Shown here piece after piece: positions 23,889 through 32,800 of a stretch of DNA of 35,053 bases. Under the pieces are notes generated by a model. It saw nothing but the letters and a program-made list of their open reading frames with translations, searched no databases and was not told the DNA's origin. The position numbers and the translations under genes were made by a program. The stretch is from an uncultured Lachnospiraceae bacterium (GTDB lineage Bacteria; Bacillota; Clostridia; Lachnospirales; Lachnospiraceae): the NCBI GenBank assembly GCA_947169935.1, contig CAMVRS010000019.1, forward strand, positions 1-35,053. The letters run 5' to 3'. Position 1 is the first letter of the stretch, and each line of letters starts with the position of its first letter.

Positions 23889-25040
23889 TCATCCCTGATT
23901 TTTTTTGGGCGGTTTGGCGCCCATATACTGCAGGAAATATGTTTTCAGCATTCCGTTATATATCTTGCGGTTCTTATCCGCCTTTCTTCCTATATCCTTC
24001 TCCGCATCCTCATAGGATGTGATAAGGAACATGGACCAGTCCTTAAGTGCACGATACCTCTCCCCTATCGTATTATAGAGAGCCGGCAGTGCAGCCTTTT
24101 CTTCAAGCCTCTCTCCGTATGGCGGATTGGTGATGATGAAGCCATAAGGCTTGGGATGTGAAAGCTGCTCTACACTGCGCTGCTGGAAATGTATCAGCTT
24201 ATCCACGCCCGCGCGCTGCGCATTTTCCCTTGCCGCCTTTATTATGGCTCCGTCTATATCATAGCCCTGGATATCACAGTCGATATCCAAAGTCTCTAAA
24301 GATCTGGCTTCTTCCTTTGCATCCCGCCAGAGCTGCGCGGGTATTATATGCTCCCATTTCATGGCGGTAAAGCTCCTGTTAACTCCCGGCGCGATATTTG
24401 CCGCCATAAGCGCTGCCTCTATCGGGAAAGTCCCGCTGCCGCAGAAGGGATCCACCAGTATGCGGTCACCCTTCCAGGGGCTTAACATTATCAGCGCTGC
24501 CGCCAGGTTCTCTGCCAGCGGCGCCTTGGACGTAAGCAGTCTGTAGCCTCTCTTATGCAGGGAATCCCCGCTGGTATCCAGCCCCACGCTCACGATATCT
24601 TTCTTGATAAATACACGGATAGGGTAATTATCTCCGTCTTCCGGAAACTGCTTTATCCCGTATTTTTCGGAAAGCTTATCCACCATGGCCTTCTTCATGA
24701 CAGACTGTATGTCGGAGGGTGAAAAAAGAGCACTCTTAACGCTTGCTGCCTTTGCCACCCAGAAACGGCCGTTCTTCGGGATATACTTTTCAAGCGGCAG
24801 ACTTTTGGTCCCCTGGAAAAGCTCCTCAAAACTCTCCGCCTTAAAACTGCCCAGCTTGATCAGCAGGCGCTCCGCCGTTCTCGAGCACACGTTAACACGG
24901 CAGACTGCCTCTGCGTCCCCCGCAAAGGTCACTCTGCCGTCTTCGACATCTGTCACATCATAACCAAGATCAATGATCTCTCTTTTTAAAACCGCCTCCA
25001 ACCCAAAGTGACAGGGGGCTATAATCTCAAAACGCTCCAT
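23889..25040 (-). CDS. THUMP-domain class I rRNA methyltransferase (RlmL/YpsC-like, 383 aa)
   Basis: This is a probable 23S rRNA guanine-N2 methyltransferase of the YpsC/RlmL-N family. Residues about 1-165 are the ferredoxin-like and THUMP RNA-binding part (MERFEIIAPCHFGLEAVLKR at the start). The catalytic domain shows motif I DPFCGSGTFPIEAAL and motif IV ITNPPYGERLEE, the pattern for N2-guanine methylation. I chose the ATG at 25040 because family members start with this sequence. A longer frame begins at a TTG at 25079, which is inside the -35 box. The C-terminus is a short basic tail. A promoter lies immediately upstream, so the message is probably leaderless or nearly so. Confidence 0.94.
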   Translation of the reverse strand: MERFEIIAPCHFGLEAVLKREIIDLGYDVTDVEDGRVTFAGDAEAVCRVNVCSRTAERLLIKLGSFKAESFEELFQGTKSLPLEKYIPKNGRFWVAKAASVKSALFSPSDIQSVMKKAMVDKLSEKYGIKQFPEDGDNYPIRVFIKKDIVSVGLDTSGDSLHKRGYRLLTSKAPLAENLAAALIMLSPWKGDRILVDPFCGSGTFPIEAALMAANIAPGVNRSFTAMKWEHIIPAQLWRDAKEEARSLETLDIDCDIQGYDIDGAIIKAARENAQRAGVDKLIHFQQRSVEQLSHPKPYGFIITNPPYGERLEEKAALPALYNTIGERYRALKDWSMFLITSYEDAEKDIGRKADKNRKIYNGMLKTYFLQYMGAKPPKKNQG

Positions 25041-25050
25041 CGTGGGGCTT

Positions 25051-25079
25051 ATTGTAGCACAACCTCCCGGGATACGCAA
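25051..25079 (-). promoter_or_regulatory. Promoter for the RNA methyltransferase gene, close to its start codon
   Basis: On the minus strand, TTGCGT (25079-25074), a 17-bp spacer and TACAAT (25056-25051) lie 10 nt before the ATG at 25040. The expected transcription start is only a few bases before the start codon. The nearest purine-rich GGGAGG lies inside the spacer and cannot serve as a ribosome site on this transcript. Confidence 0.6.
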
Positions 25080-25081
25080 GC

Positions 25082-25098
25082 ACGCGGTCTGCCCGCGT
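25082..25098 (-). terminator. Weak hairpin downstream of the DUF218 gene
   Basis: ACGCGG and CCGCGT pair around a 5-nt loop just after the DUF218 stop. No T-run follows on the minus strand. It may be a weak terminator or an insulating hairpin before the methyltransferase promoter. Confidence 0.3.
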
Positions 25099-25107
25099 CA
25101 TACCGGT

Positions 25108-25893
25108 TCAGAATACCCACTCATACATGATCCCGAAAAGCTCCCTCAGATAATAGGTAGGGAATAGCCACAGGGGAGTCGTTGCGGAAACCGCATAATG
25201 CTCAAGTCCCAGACCGTCAGCGATCAGAAACGCCCTGTATTCATGGAACTCATTTGTCACCAGCGCCAGCTGCGGGTTAAGCCCCTCAGCATCCACGATC
25301 TGCTTTGAGAACTGCAGGTTCTCCCTGGTTGAGGTCGAACGGTTCTCAAGATATAAACGCGAAGGATCTATACCCTTTCCCACAAGATATTCATACATAC
25401 AGGAAGCCTCTGAAACGATCTCGTCAGGTCCCTGTCCACCGGATAAAACACAGACAGACTGCGGATTATCCGACAGATATTCGAATGCCGCATCCAGACG
25501 CGACCTTAACATAACGGAGGGTCCGCTGTCGTATACCTTGCAGCCCAGTATCACGACCGTCGCCCCTGCAGGCGGCTTTTTATTGGCTGCAGATATCATA
25601 AATGCGCTCTCAACAATAACTATAATGATACCTGTTACCAGAAAAGCAGCTATAGCTCCCAGAAAGATCTTTCCTGCTTTTTTCTCCCACATTGCTGCGA
25701 TCATCGCATTTGCTTTCGGCATGAATACCGCATATAATAACACCAGCAGGGATGCAGCCATACCCACGGCATTCCCGGTGTTCAGGATCCTCCTGCGCAA
25801 GTATGGCATAAAGCAGAATGTAAAAAGCGAAACCGCCGCCAGGGCCAGCAATGTGCGTATTACGATATTAACCATGATACTTTGCTTCATCAC
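25108..25893 (-). CDS. DUF218/YdcF-like membrane protein (261 aa)
   Basis: The N-terminus has three membrane helices: about residues 8-29, 40-60 and 76-97. The DUF218 domain starts with ATVVILGCKVYDSGPSVML and continues with a VLSGGQGPDEIVSEA motif, an ENRSTSTRENLQFSK motif and VTNEFHEYRA. These are the conserved acidic and Asn/Glu positions of the YdcF/SanA family. The biochemical role of the family is poorly settled; SanA/ElyC-type members are linked to envelope integrity. Two adjacent ATG codons (25893 and 25890) are both possible, with an AGGAAACAGGG stretch upstream. It has a consensus promoter at 26021-26049 and a leader of about 120 nt. Confidence 0.92.
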   Translation of the reverse strand: MMKQSIMVNIVIRTLLALAAVSLFTFCFMPYLRRRILNTGNAVGMAASLLVLLYAVFMPKANAMIAAMWEKKAGKIFLGAIAAFLVTGIIIVIVESAFMISAANKKPPAGATVVILGCKVYDSGPSVMLRSRLDAAFEYLSDNPQSVCVLSGGQGPDEIVSEASCMYEYLVGKGIDPSRLYLENRSTSTRENLQFSKQIVDAEGLNPQLALVTNEFHEYRAFLIADGLGLEHYAVSATTPLWLFPTYYLRELFGIMYEWVF

Positions 25894-25901
25894 CCTGTTT
25901 C

Positions 25902-26015
25902 CTATCTCACTTTACCCGGAAGCATCATTTCAGCCAGTTCCCTTACCTCTGCTGTCTTAATGCGCAGCACAACCTTTGTCTCAGGCGGGTAATTCTTTAT
26001 TGCCAGCGCCGCCGG
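25902..26015 (-). other. Leader of the DUF218 gene with possible short reading frame
   Basis: The stretch between the promoter and the DUF218 gene contains an open frame of about 37 codons ending at TAG 25904-25902. It has protein-like composition (PPETKVVLRIKTAEVRELAE) but no ATG until its last eight codons. The ATG at 25928 would encode MMLPGKVR and has GAGGTAAGGG upstream. It could be a short leader peptide or chance. No riboswitch fold was recognised. Confidence 0.25.
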
Positions 26016-26020
26016 CTTTT

Positions 26021-26049
26021 ATTATACAATATCTATATCTTCCGCACAA
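26021..26049 (-). promoter_or_regulatory. Sigma-A promoter of the DUF218 gene
   Basis: On the minus strand, TTGTGC (26049-26044), a 17-bp spacer and TATAAT (26026-26021). It starts right after the terminator of the preceding surface-protein gene. Confidence 0.75.
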
Positions 26050-26056
26050 GAAAAAC

Positions 26057-26080
26057 GGGACGTGCCAATTAGCACGTCCC
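26057..26080 (-). terminator. Palindromic terminator after the 1195-aa surface protein gene
   Basis: A perfect 9-bp stem (GGGACGTGC / GCACGTCCC) with a 6-nt loop is followed on the minus strand by GTTTTTC. The same 24-nt palindrome occurs at 29795-29818. Confidence 0.88.
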
Positions 26081-26102
26081 CTCTTCATTCCGCAGACCGG
26101 TT

Positions 26103-29100
26103 TTACAATGCTATTCCTTCCGCCGGAGTTATCTTAAAGCTCAACGTAACAGTTCCTCCATACTCATAGCTGTCTTTATCCTCATTATAAAATGGCATGA
26201 TCATTAAGGAACCGCCCTTATCGCCTGCTGCAGTATTGGTACCATAGCCCAGTTCAAATTCTTCACCGATCTTCAGCACCGCCTTAGCTGCAGTCACATC
26301 GGTCACATCGGGATTAATGGAACATCCGGTGAATACAGGCTCAAAAGCGCTGTCGACAACTCCATTATTTACCTTGTATTCCGTACCACTGATAGTGATC
26401 GCGCTTATATCAGCAGGGGTCATCTTTGCCTTATAAAGTGCGAATACACCGCTGTATACTCCTACATCCTTATAATTCGGTTTAAAGTCGAAATCTTTTA
26501 TCTTTCCGTTTGTAATATAGGTATTGGCTGCGATATGATTGCTGCCCAGCTCTTCACCTTTGTTGACAGTATACTGCTTGGCTGAAAGAGGTGCAGACTT
26601 CCAGTCGCCGTTCTTATCACGATAAACCTGATAGAGTTTTACATTGGGCTTATCCAGACTGCCCTTTGAAGCGGGAGCATCAGTAACGACCGAGTATACA
26701 GTTGAATTGTCCATACTGCCCGGATAAGGGTTAACATTGTTATATACCGGCATATAATACAATTCCATGACGCCTACTGTATAAGTTCCTATCTCAGCGC
26801 TTCCGGTAAGACAGTTGCCTCCGGTAACGGTGGCTGTAACCTTTGCTTTCTTTCCAAGTTTAGTATTGTTACTGAACGTAAATCTTATAGATGCATAACC
26901 CAGGTAATAATTCGTCTCGGGATCACGCACATCTATTTGTATGGTGAATCCGCTGTAGAGACTGTAACAGTTCCAGCTTAACGGTCTATCCTTACCGCTC
27001 ACGCATCCTATACTGTCAGGTACAGCTCCCTTGATATTGAACAAGCCGTTATCGGAAACTGTAAAGCTTATATAGCCTTTCTTTATAGCCTCCTTAAGCT
27101 GTATCTTTGTCTGCTTTATGGGAACCTTTACGATGCCGGCAGGATCGATAGCCTGTCCACAACGGCCCGAACCACCAATGAGCAGATTTTTTTTACTGCC
27201 GCTGTAAGATATAGAAGAACTTACATAATAATTATTAGATTTATCATTATTAACCAGTCCCGCTTTATTTCCTGCTTCTGATATATCCCAGCTGGACCCG
27301 TTTATGGTAAAGAACTTCTTATTGAGCTTAAGTCCCTGTATGGTTACTGTCTTTCCGTTCTTTGCATTATAATAATCTCCCGCTCCGACTACACGTACGG
27401 TGTAGATATTGGAAGCGGTTATCACTTGTCCGGCGTGTTTTCCGTTAGCATTGCTGTATCTTGCAACAAAGCTAACGGTATAATCCTTGCCGTATTCCAG
27501 TTCTTTCCTGCTCTTATCCTTTACAACGATATTGAAGCTTGCAGAATCACGGCCAACGCCGTCCCACTTAACAGACTTGGTTCCTATGCTGATGGTAGCG
27601 TATTCCATATCATAATTCGTGGTATCCGATACTCGGAACTGGCACAATACTGAAGGGTCATGTGAAGGATTAACGAATCCGTCGGTATCCCTGCCGCTTG
27701 CGAACTGATCATACTTATACCCTCCGAAAACCGCTCCGCAATAGTTATTTATACCCCTGAATACCATGAGATAATCGCCTTCAGCGTTGATCTTATTAGG
27801 ATCGGTCAGCTCTGTAGGATCCCAGCAGTTATCTTCAAAATTCCATTTCCAGATCTCCTGGGTGTAATCGGTGCCTGATTTAAGGGTTAAAGTAGTATAT
27901 GTGGACTTATTGTTATTGGTACCGTAGGTATAGTAATACTTTGTGAGCCTGGGATTGATACCTCTGATCTTTCCGTTCTTTAATACATAGGTATCTTTGC
28001 TGATACCGGTCACCGAAGCAGCAGAGGAATATATATAAGTATAAGGATCGTCCATGTTATCATCGCTATCGTGTCCGTTATTGTATCCGTCATAGTTGCT
28101 GCTGTTTTCATGGATGTAATCATATTTATACTCATATTCCCCCATATTGACGGGAAGTATATCAAAATAAACCGTAGCTGAAAAACCTGTGTATCTGCCC
28201 TTTCCGGTAATCTCTGCACGTGGACGCCGGTCTCCTGTCTTTAAGGGAACATAGGTGCCATCCTCACTGACAGACATGGATGCATCAGTATTGTTGAAAT
28301 ACTTGACTGTGTAGTCCGTATCAGGTTTCAGTTCAGTGGATCCACAAACATCGCTTATCTTGCCGCTATTGCTATAATTCACCTTGATACGCAGATCAGC
28401 CGCCTGTTTCTTTCCGTTAACCTTTGTTCCCAGAGCCACATGGGCACGTGTATCATAATAAACGGCAGGGATAGCGGAAACATAAAGGTTTTCAGCTGCC
28501 GCCTTGCTGATCTGAGCCACAAACAGATAATCCTTCTTTCCGCTCAGCTCGAAAAACTTTCCGGTTCCTGAAGAATCATAGGTTGACGCATCAGGATTAA
28601 CATTGACGGTAGATTCGTATGATCCCGAGGTATAATTATCATTCTTAGCATTGAAACCATCGGTATATACCGTCCAGCCCATAAGATGATCGGTCTTTGT
28701 GTCTATAAAACCGCCCAGGGTGTACTCCCCGTCAGTTTCGCTCAGCACTTCATCGGTCTTGCCCAGCATAAAGAGCAGATCGCTTGCTGTCCCTTTAAAA
28801 TCATACGAATTAAACTCATATGTCTTTGTGAATACCTCACCGTTATTGTTAGCGGTAAATACTACATAGTACTTTGCCTTTAAGATGTAATATTCGCCAT
28901 GGATGTTTTTATCCAGCTCATAGTTATCATCATAAACGGGATCAAGTTTCACCTCCATGGGTACGCTGCTGTAACTGTCGGCTGAAAGATCCACATCTGA
29001 AAGATCCAGGACCACATCGCCGCTAAGCATTGCCTCTGCATTAAGCTCATAAGCAAAACCGTCTGCGATATCCAGGTCAAAACCGCTGTAATCAACTTCA

Positions 29101-29690
29101 TCCTCCGCTATCACATAGCTTCCGTCCTCTGCCACATCACGGCCTTCGATAGCCGCATCAGCAGATGCCTCATAACTTAAGCTTATTACTCTCTTTGCTA
29201 CGGTAACTTCTGCGGACACAATATGATCTGCATCAGCTGCTGCTGCCTTAACTACAGCATAAATAGTTGTGCCTGCGGGTACCTCGGAAAGCACCAGACC
29301 TTCTGCTGTATCGAAAGTATCTGCAGTTACTGCCAGAGCTGCTTCCTTATCCGCAAAGAACTTATAGCTTGTGGTATAGTCCGTGCCAAGCTTAAGCTCT
29401 GCTCCGTCAGAAACCAGTTTCGGTGCGAAAATGGCATCCAAATTGCCCTTTGCATTGCTTCCATCCTCACCGTACTGAAGCTTTGATACTGCTACGGAAA
29501 ATGCGCCGTCTGTAGCACTTATTACTCCGCTCTCATCTGCTGCGTCTTCCTTAACTTCATCATCCTCTGCATTTACTACGGCTGTATTTCCCAGGAATGC
29601 GCCTGCCTCGGACGTAAAGAGCATAACTGCGGACATCATTGCGGCAGCTTTACGCGCAAGGCTCCTTTTTCGTGTAAAGAATTTTTGCAT
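26103..29690 (-). CDS. Large exported surface protein with Ig-like/MBG-type repeats (1195 aa)
   Basis: I chose the ATG at 29690: GAGGGAGGGAG precedes it, and it gives a typical signal peptide (MQKFFTRKRSLARKAAAMMS, then a hydrophobic core and VNAE). A longer frame starts at 29723. The acidic stretch after the signal peptide (DDEVKEDAADESG) resembles that of the next surface protein. The body is beta-rich, with several modules of the form LKPDTDYTVKYFNN, then ITGKGRYTGFSATVYFDI, as in Ig-like or MBG-type domains of clostridial adhesins. No LPXTG, SLH or choline-binding repeats are visible, so its attachment to the wall is unclear. I assign no specific ligand. It is a single-gene unit with its own terminator. 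Confidence 0.88.
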   Translation of the reverse strand: MQKFFTRKRSLARKAAAMMSAVMLFTSEAGAFLGNTAVVNAEDDEVKEDAADESGVISATDGAFSVAVSKLQYGEDGSNAKGNLDAIFAPKLVSDGAELKLGTDYTTSYKFFADKEAALAVTADTFDTAEGLVLSEVPAGTTIYAVVKAAAADADHIVSAEVTVAKRVISLSYEASADAAIEGRDVAEDGSYVIAEDEVDYSGFDLDIADGFAYELNAEAMLSGDVVLDLSDVDLSADSYSSVPMEVKLDPVYDDNYELDKNIHGEYYILKAKYYVVFTANNNGEVFTKTYEFNSYDFKGTASDLLFMLGKTDEVLSETDGEYTLGGFIDTKTDHLMGWTVYTDGFNAKNDNYTSGSYESTVNVNPDASTYDSSGTGKFFELSGKKDYLFVAQISKAAAENLYVSAIPAVYYDTRAHVALGTKVNGKKQAADLRIKVNYSNSGKISDVCGSTELKPDTDYTVKYFNNTDASMSVSEDGTYVPLKTGDRRPRAEITGKGRYTGFSATVYFDILPVNMGEYEYKYDYIHENSSNYDGYNNGHDSDDNMDDPYTYIYSSAASVTGISKDTYVLKNGKIRGINPRLTKYYYTYGTNNNKSTYTTLTLKSGTDYTQEIWKWNFEDNCWDPTELTDPNKINAEGDYLMVFRGINNYCGAVFGGYKYDQFASGRDTDGFVNPSHDPSVLCQFRVSDTTNYDMEYATISIGTKSVKWDGVGRDSASFNIVVKDKSRKELEYGKDYTVSFVARYSNANGKHAGQVITASNIYTVRVVGAGDYYNAKNGKTVTIQGLKLNKKFFTINGSSWDISEAGNKAGLVNNDKSNNYYVSSSISYSGSKKNLLIGGSGRCGQAIDPAGIVKVPIKQTKIQLKEAIKKGYISFTVSDNGLFNIKGAVPDSIGCVSGKDRPLSWNCYSLYSGFTIQIDVRDPETNYYLGYASIRFTFSNNTKLGKKAKVTATVTGGNCLTGSAEIGTYTVGVMELYYMPVYNNVNPYPGSMDNSTVYSVVTDAPASKGSLDKPNVKLYQVYRDKNGDWKSAPLSAKQYTVNKGEELGSNHIAANTYITNGKIKDFDFKPNYKDVGVYSGVFALYKAKMTPADISAITISGTEYKVNNGVVDSAFEPVFTGCSINPDVTDVTAAKAVLKIGEEFELGYGTNTAAGDKGGSLMIMPFYNEDKDSYEYGGTVTLSFKITPAEGIAL

Positions 29691-29794
29691 TTTTCTCCCT
29701 CCCTCATGTGTGTTTATATGCACTAAACCCTGATTTTACTATAATTTTGCCAAATAAGCAACCACAGCAAAACAGCTTCCTGCCATCGAAAAAA

Positions 29795-29818
29795 GGGACG
29801 TGCCAATTAGCACGTCCC
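29795..29818 (-). terminator. Palindromic terminator, second copy (likely bidirectional)
   Basis: It has the same 9-bp stem and loop as at 26057-26080. Here the hairpin has A6 on one side and T5 on the other, so it could stop transcription in both directions. It lies after the hairpin at 29843 and downstream of the surface protein gene ending at 29874. Confidence 0.88.
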
Positions 29819-29842
29819 TTTTTCATTACCGTTATGAACAGA

Positions 29843-29860
29843 CCGGGGATCTCTCCCCGG
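29843..29860 (-). terminator. First hairpin downstream of the 1207-aa surface protein gene
   Basis: CCGGGGA and TCCCCGG pair with a 4-nt loop, 13 nt after the stop. A weak TCTGTTC follows on the minus strand. With the palindrome at 29795 it makes a tandem terminator. A similar hairpin lies at 33594. Confidence 0.65.
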
Positions 29861-29873
29861 CCCGGTCAATCTG

Positions 29874-32800
29874 TCAGTCAACATTTACATTGATGGTTAT
29901 TGTCTTTCCGTTGATCTTCGTAGTAAGTTTACACTTTCCTTTGCTCTGGGCATATAAAACAAGCTTTTCGTCTTTATTGTAATCCGCATACGCCACTTCT
30001 CCGTTGCTGGACTTAAAGGTCACAAGATCTTCCATATAGTCAAATGTAAGATAAACAATACTGCCCGCATCCGTATTGAGCTGGTATTTATTCGAATTCG
30101 GTTTCGTCTCTTTGATCACCGCACTTGTGATCGTAGGATTTTCCACTATAAGTACCACGCCGCATACGGGAGTACCTGCCTTATCCAGACCTGTCAATAC
30201 GTAACTGCCAGTCTTAAGGGGCTTGACAGAAGTCTTTTTGATCTCAAAGTAAGCCTTATCCGTATCCGATACCACCCATTCAGCCACTTTAAAGCCTTTG
30301 ACCTTAAGAGTCTTTTTAACATTAACATTTGCGTGGATATAACGCGTGCTTAAAGGTTCAGGTTCCTTAACCTGTACCTTCTTTGTGTATGCCTTTCCGT
30401 TTACATATGCAGTGATCGTTGTACTGCCTGCTGTTCTTGCCCATACGGTTCCGTCACCATATACACATGCAACATCAGGGTTACTGCTGCTAAACCATAC
30501 AGGCAGGTCGTCACTTCCTGTTGAGAACTCAAGAGATACTAATCCCAGCGTTCCATGTGACTCCAGCTTAAGTGGCTTTTTATCCTTGAATGCAGGCTGT
30601 ACGATAGTGATCTCTATGGTGCGGTTTCCGTCTGTTATCTTTGCCGGCTTGCCGCTTTCGGTAACCTTCTTTGCTTTAAGTTTGCCTTTTTTATTTAAGG
30701 ACACGTATTTCTTATCCACCTTATTATCAACCGGCTTCCAGCCGCTGCCGGGCATCATAAAGCTCTGTCCTTTTACCAGAGTAAGCTCTGTAACTTCATC
30801 GAGTCCTTCCGGAACGGGATTCATGGGTGAAGGGTGGTATTTTGCTGACGCCTTGGCGATACGTACTTTTTCAGCCATATTGCCATTTGAATCATGGATT
30901 GTTGTAAAGGTGGATTCAGCAGCTATTTCCCCGCCTTCAGGCTCGATTATTTCCAGACCTTCGGCTAATACTATAGCATTTTCACCCTTATCAAAAACAG
31001 CGATCGCCGCATTTTTACCTTCTGCTGTCAGGTCACAGTTCTCAAGTCCCATTGCAACTTCAGCTATAATGGCACCATTGTTTTTGCTGGCCAGCTCAAC
31101 TTTGGCATCATAGATACCTAAAACATAGCAGTTGATACACTCCTCAGGAGTATCCATGGTAACTGTCTTCCCGCTGCCTTTAATGCTTACGATCGAGTTT
31201 GAGAATATTCCTCTGTTCCCGGTTTTGAAGGAAAAATCACCGTTGATAACGGATTCGTCGAGAGGATAACCGCTATCGATAACTATCGCATTATACTCCG
31301 TGTCGAATGATGCCGATCCTTCCAGGTTAAGCGCATGTTTCGAATAGATCAACGCTGCTCCCAAACCGGTAACTGCGTGGTTTCCGGGAATAAACATCTG
31401 GCCGTTCAATGTCAGTGTCCATGTATCCGGATCAAAGCTTGCCTTACCGTCGCCAAGTATATCGCCCTTATTCGTAGACGTAACCTGGGTATTGCCAAGC
31501 CACAGATCGTATTTCTTTTCGGCGATCTTTACTTCTTTCGCAACGTTATCGTTTCCGTCTACAACTGTTGTTACATTTATATTATAAGAATCCTTTACAA
31601 CCTTTACTTTGCCTCCCTCCGGTATAACAATATCAAGACCTTCCTTAATATTTATCTCTCTGTTATCTCCGAAGCCCTTAAAGGCATATGCCTCACTGTC
31701 AGCAGTTGCTTTTGCGGTAACTTCACCGCCGTTAATCTCGATATTTCCGTCACAATAGATTCCGGCTGAGCCGCCCTTAGCATTGATTATCCCGTTATTG
31801 ATCACTATTGCCGATCCGTCCATTCCACAGTTGATTGCTTTCCTCTTCTTACTCTCTGCATTAATACTTGTATCGGCGCCGTCTATCGTTAGCTTTGCTG
31901 CTGCTACATAAATAGGGTCGTTATCGGAAGTAAGATTGAATTGTCCCCGAATAATTATCGCCGCCTTATCAGCACAAATTATATCGTTGTTATAATTTAT
32001 CGTGGCATTGCCGCTGACAGTCAGGGGTATCTTAGTATAAATAAGAGGCTTATTCGAAGGAGCACTGGGAGCAGCTCCGGTACGGTATGAGATACCATTT
32101 ACATTTTTAAATGTAAGAGTACCTGTTTCCGGATCAAAACCTGCTTCCTCTCCTATACCATCTACGCCCATAAGATAATCGTGATTCCATGTAGCCAGAC
32201 GATATCCTGCTACCCACACATCATAGTACTGCCCTTTTTCAATAATTACACGATCAACCGCATCTCCATTATAGGCAGTTATCGTTTTCTTAGTCTTATC
32301 ATCTATACCTTCTTCCGGTATGTTTACTGCTGTTCCGTCAAGTATGATAGTCTGTTCAACATTCCCGCCTGCATATATGGGAAGATCGCCTCCGCTGCTA
32401 GCCGCATCAAGCTTTCCCTTAACGGTGATCTTGCCGCCCGGGGTACTGATACCTCTTCCCTCACGGGTTGTATCCAGCATTTCGCCATCAGCAATTACAT
32501 ACGCATCTTCACCGATATAGATATCGCCTCCTGCACGGATAGCAACAGCCACAGACTCAGATCCCGTTTCAAATGCATCCACATATGTTATTACTAATCC
32601 TGAATATATGTTTAACTTTTGAGAACATTCAATACCACTATAATAACCGTTAAGTCCTGATGCATACACTTGAACGTATGCATCTGTTACTTTGACATCA
32701 TATTTGCATTCAATCTCACCGCCTGTACTTGACCTTTCTGCCTCGCCGGCATCGGCTACTACCTTCAGACCTCTCTCATTGTTGTCCATCCAGTCGATCT

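Noticed and set aside
26057-26080. Palindromes as CRISPR repeats or recombinase sites
   Set aside because: There are only two copies, 3.7 kb apart, each with a terminator-like T-run after a stop codon; no spacers or recombinase genes.
29691-29790. Promoter of the surface protein gene at 29690
   Set aside because: A TATAGT box is visible but no acceptable -35 at 16-18 bp, so I did not call it.
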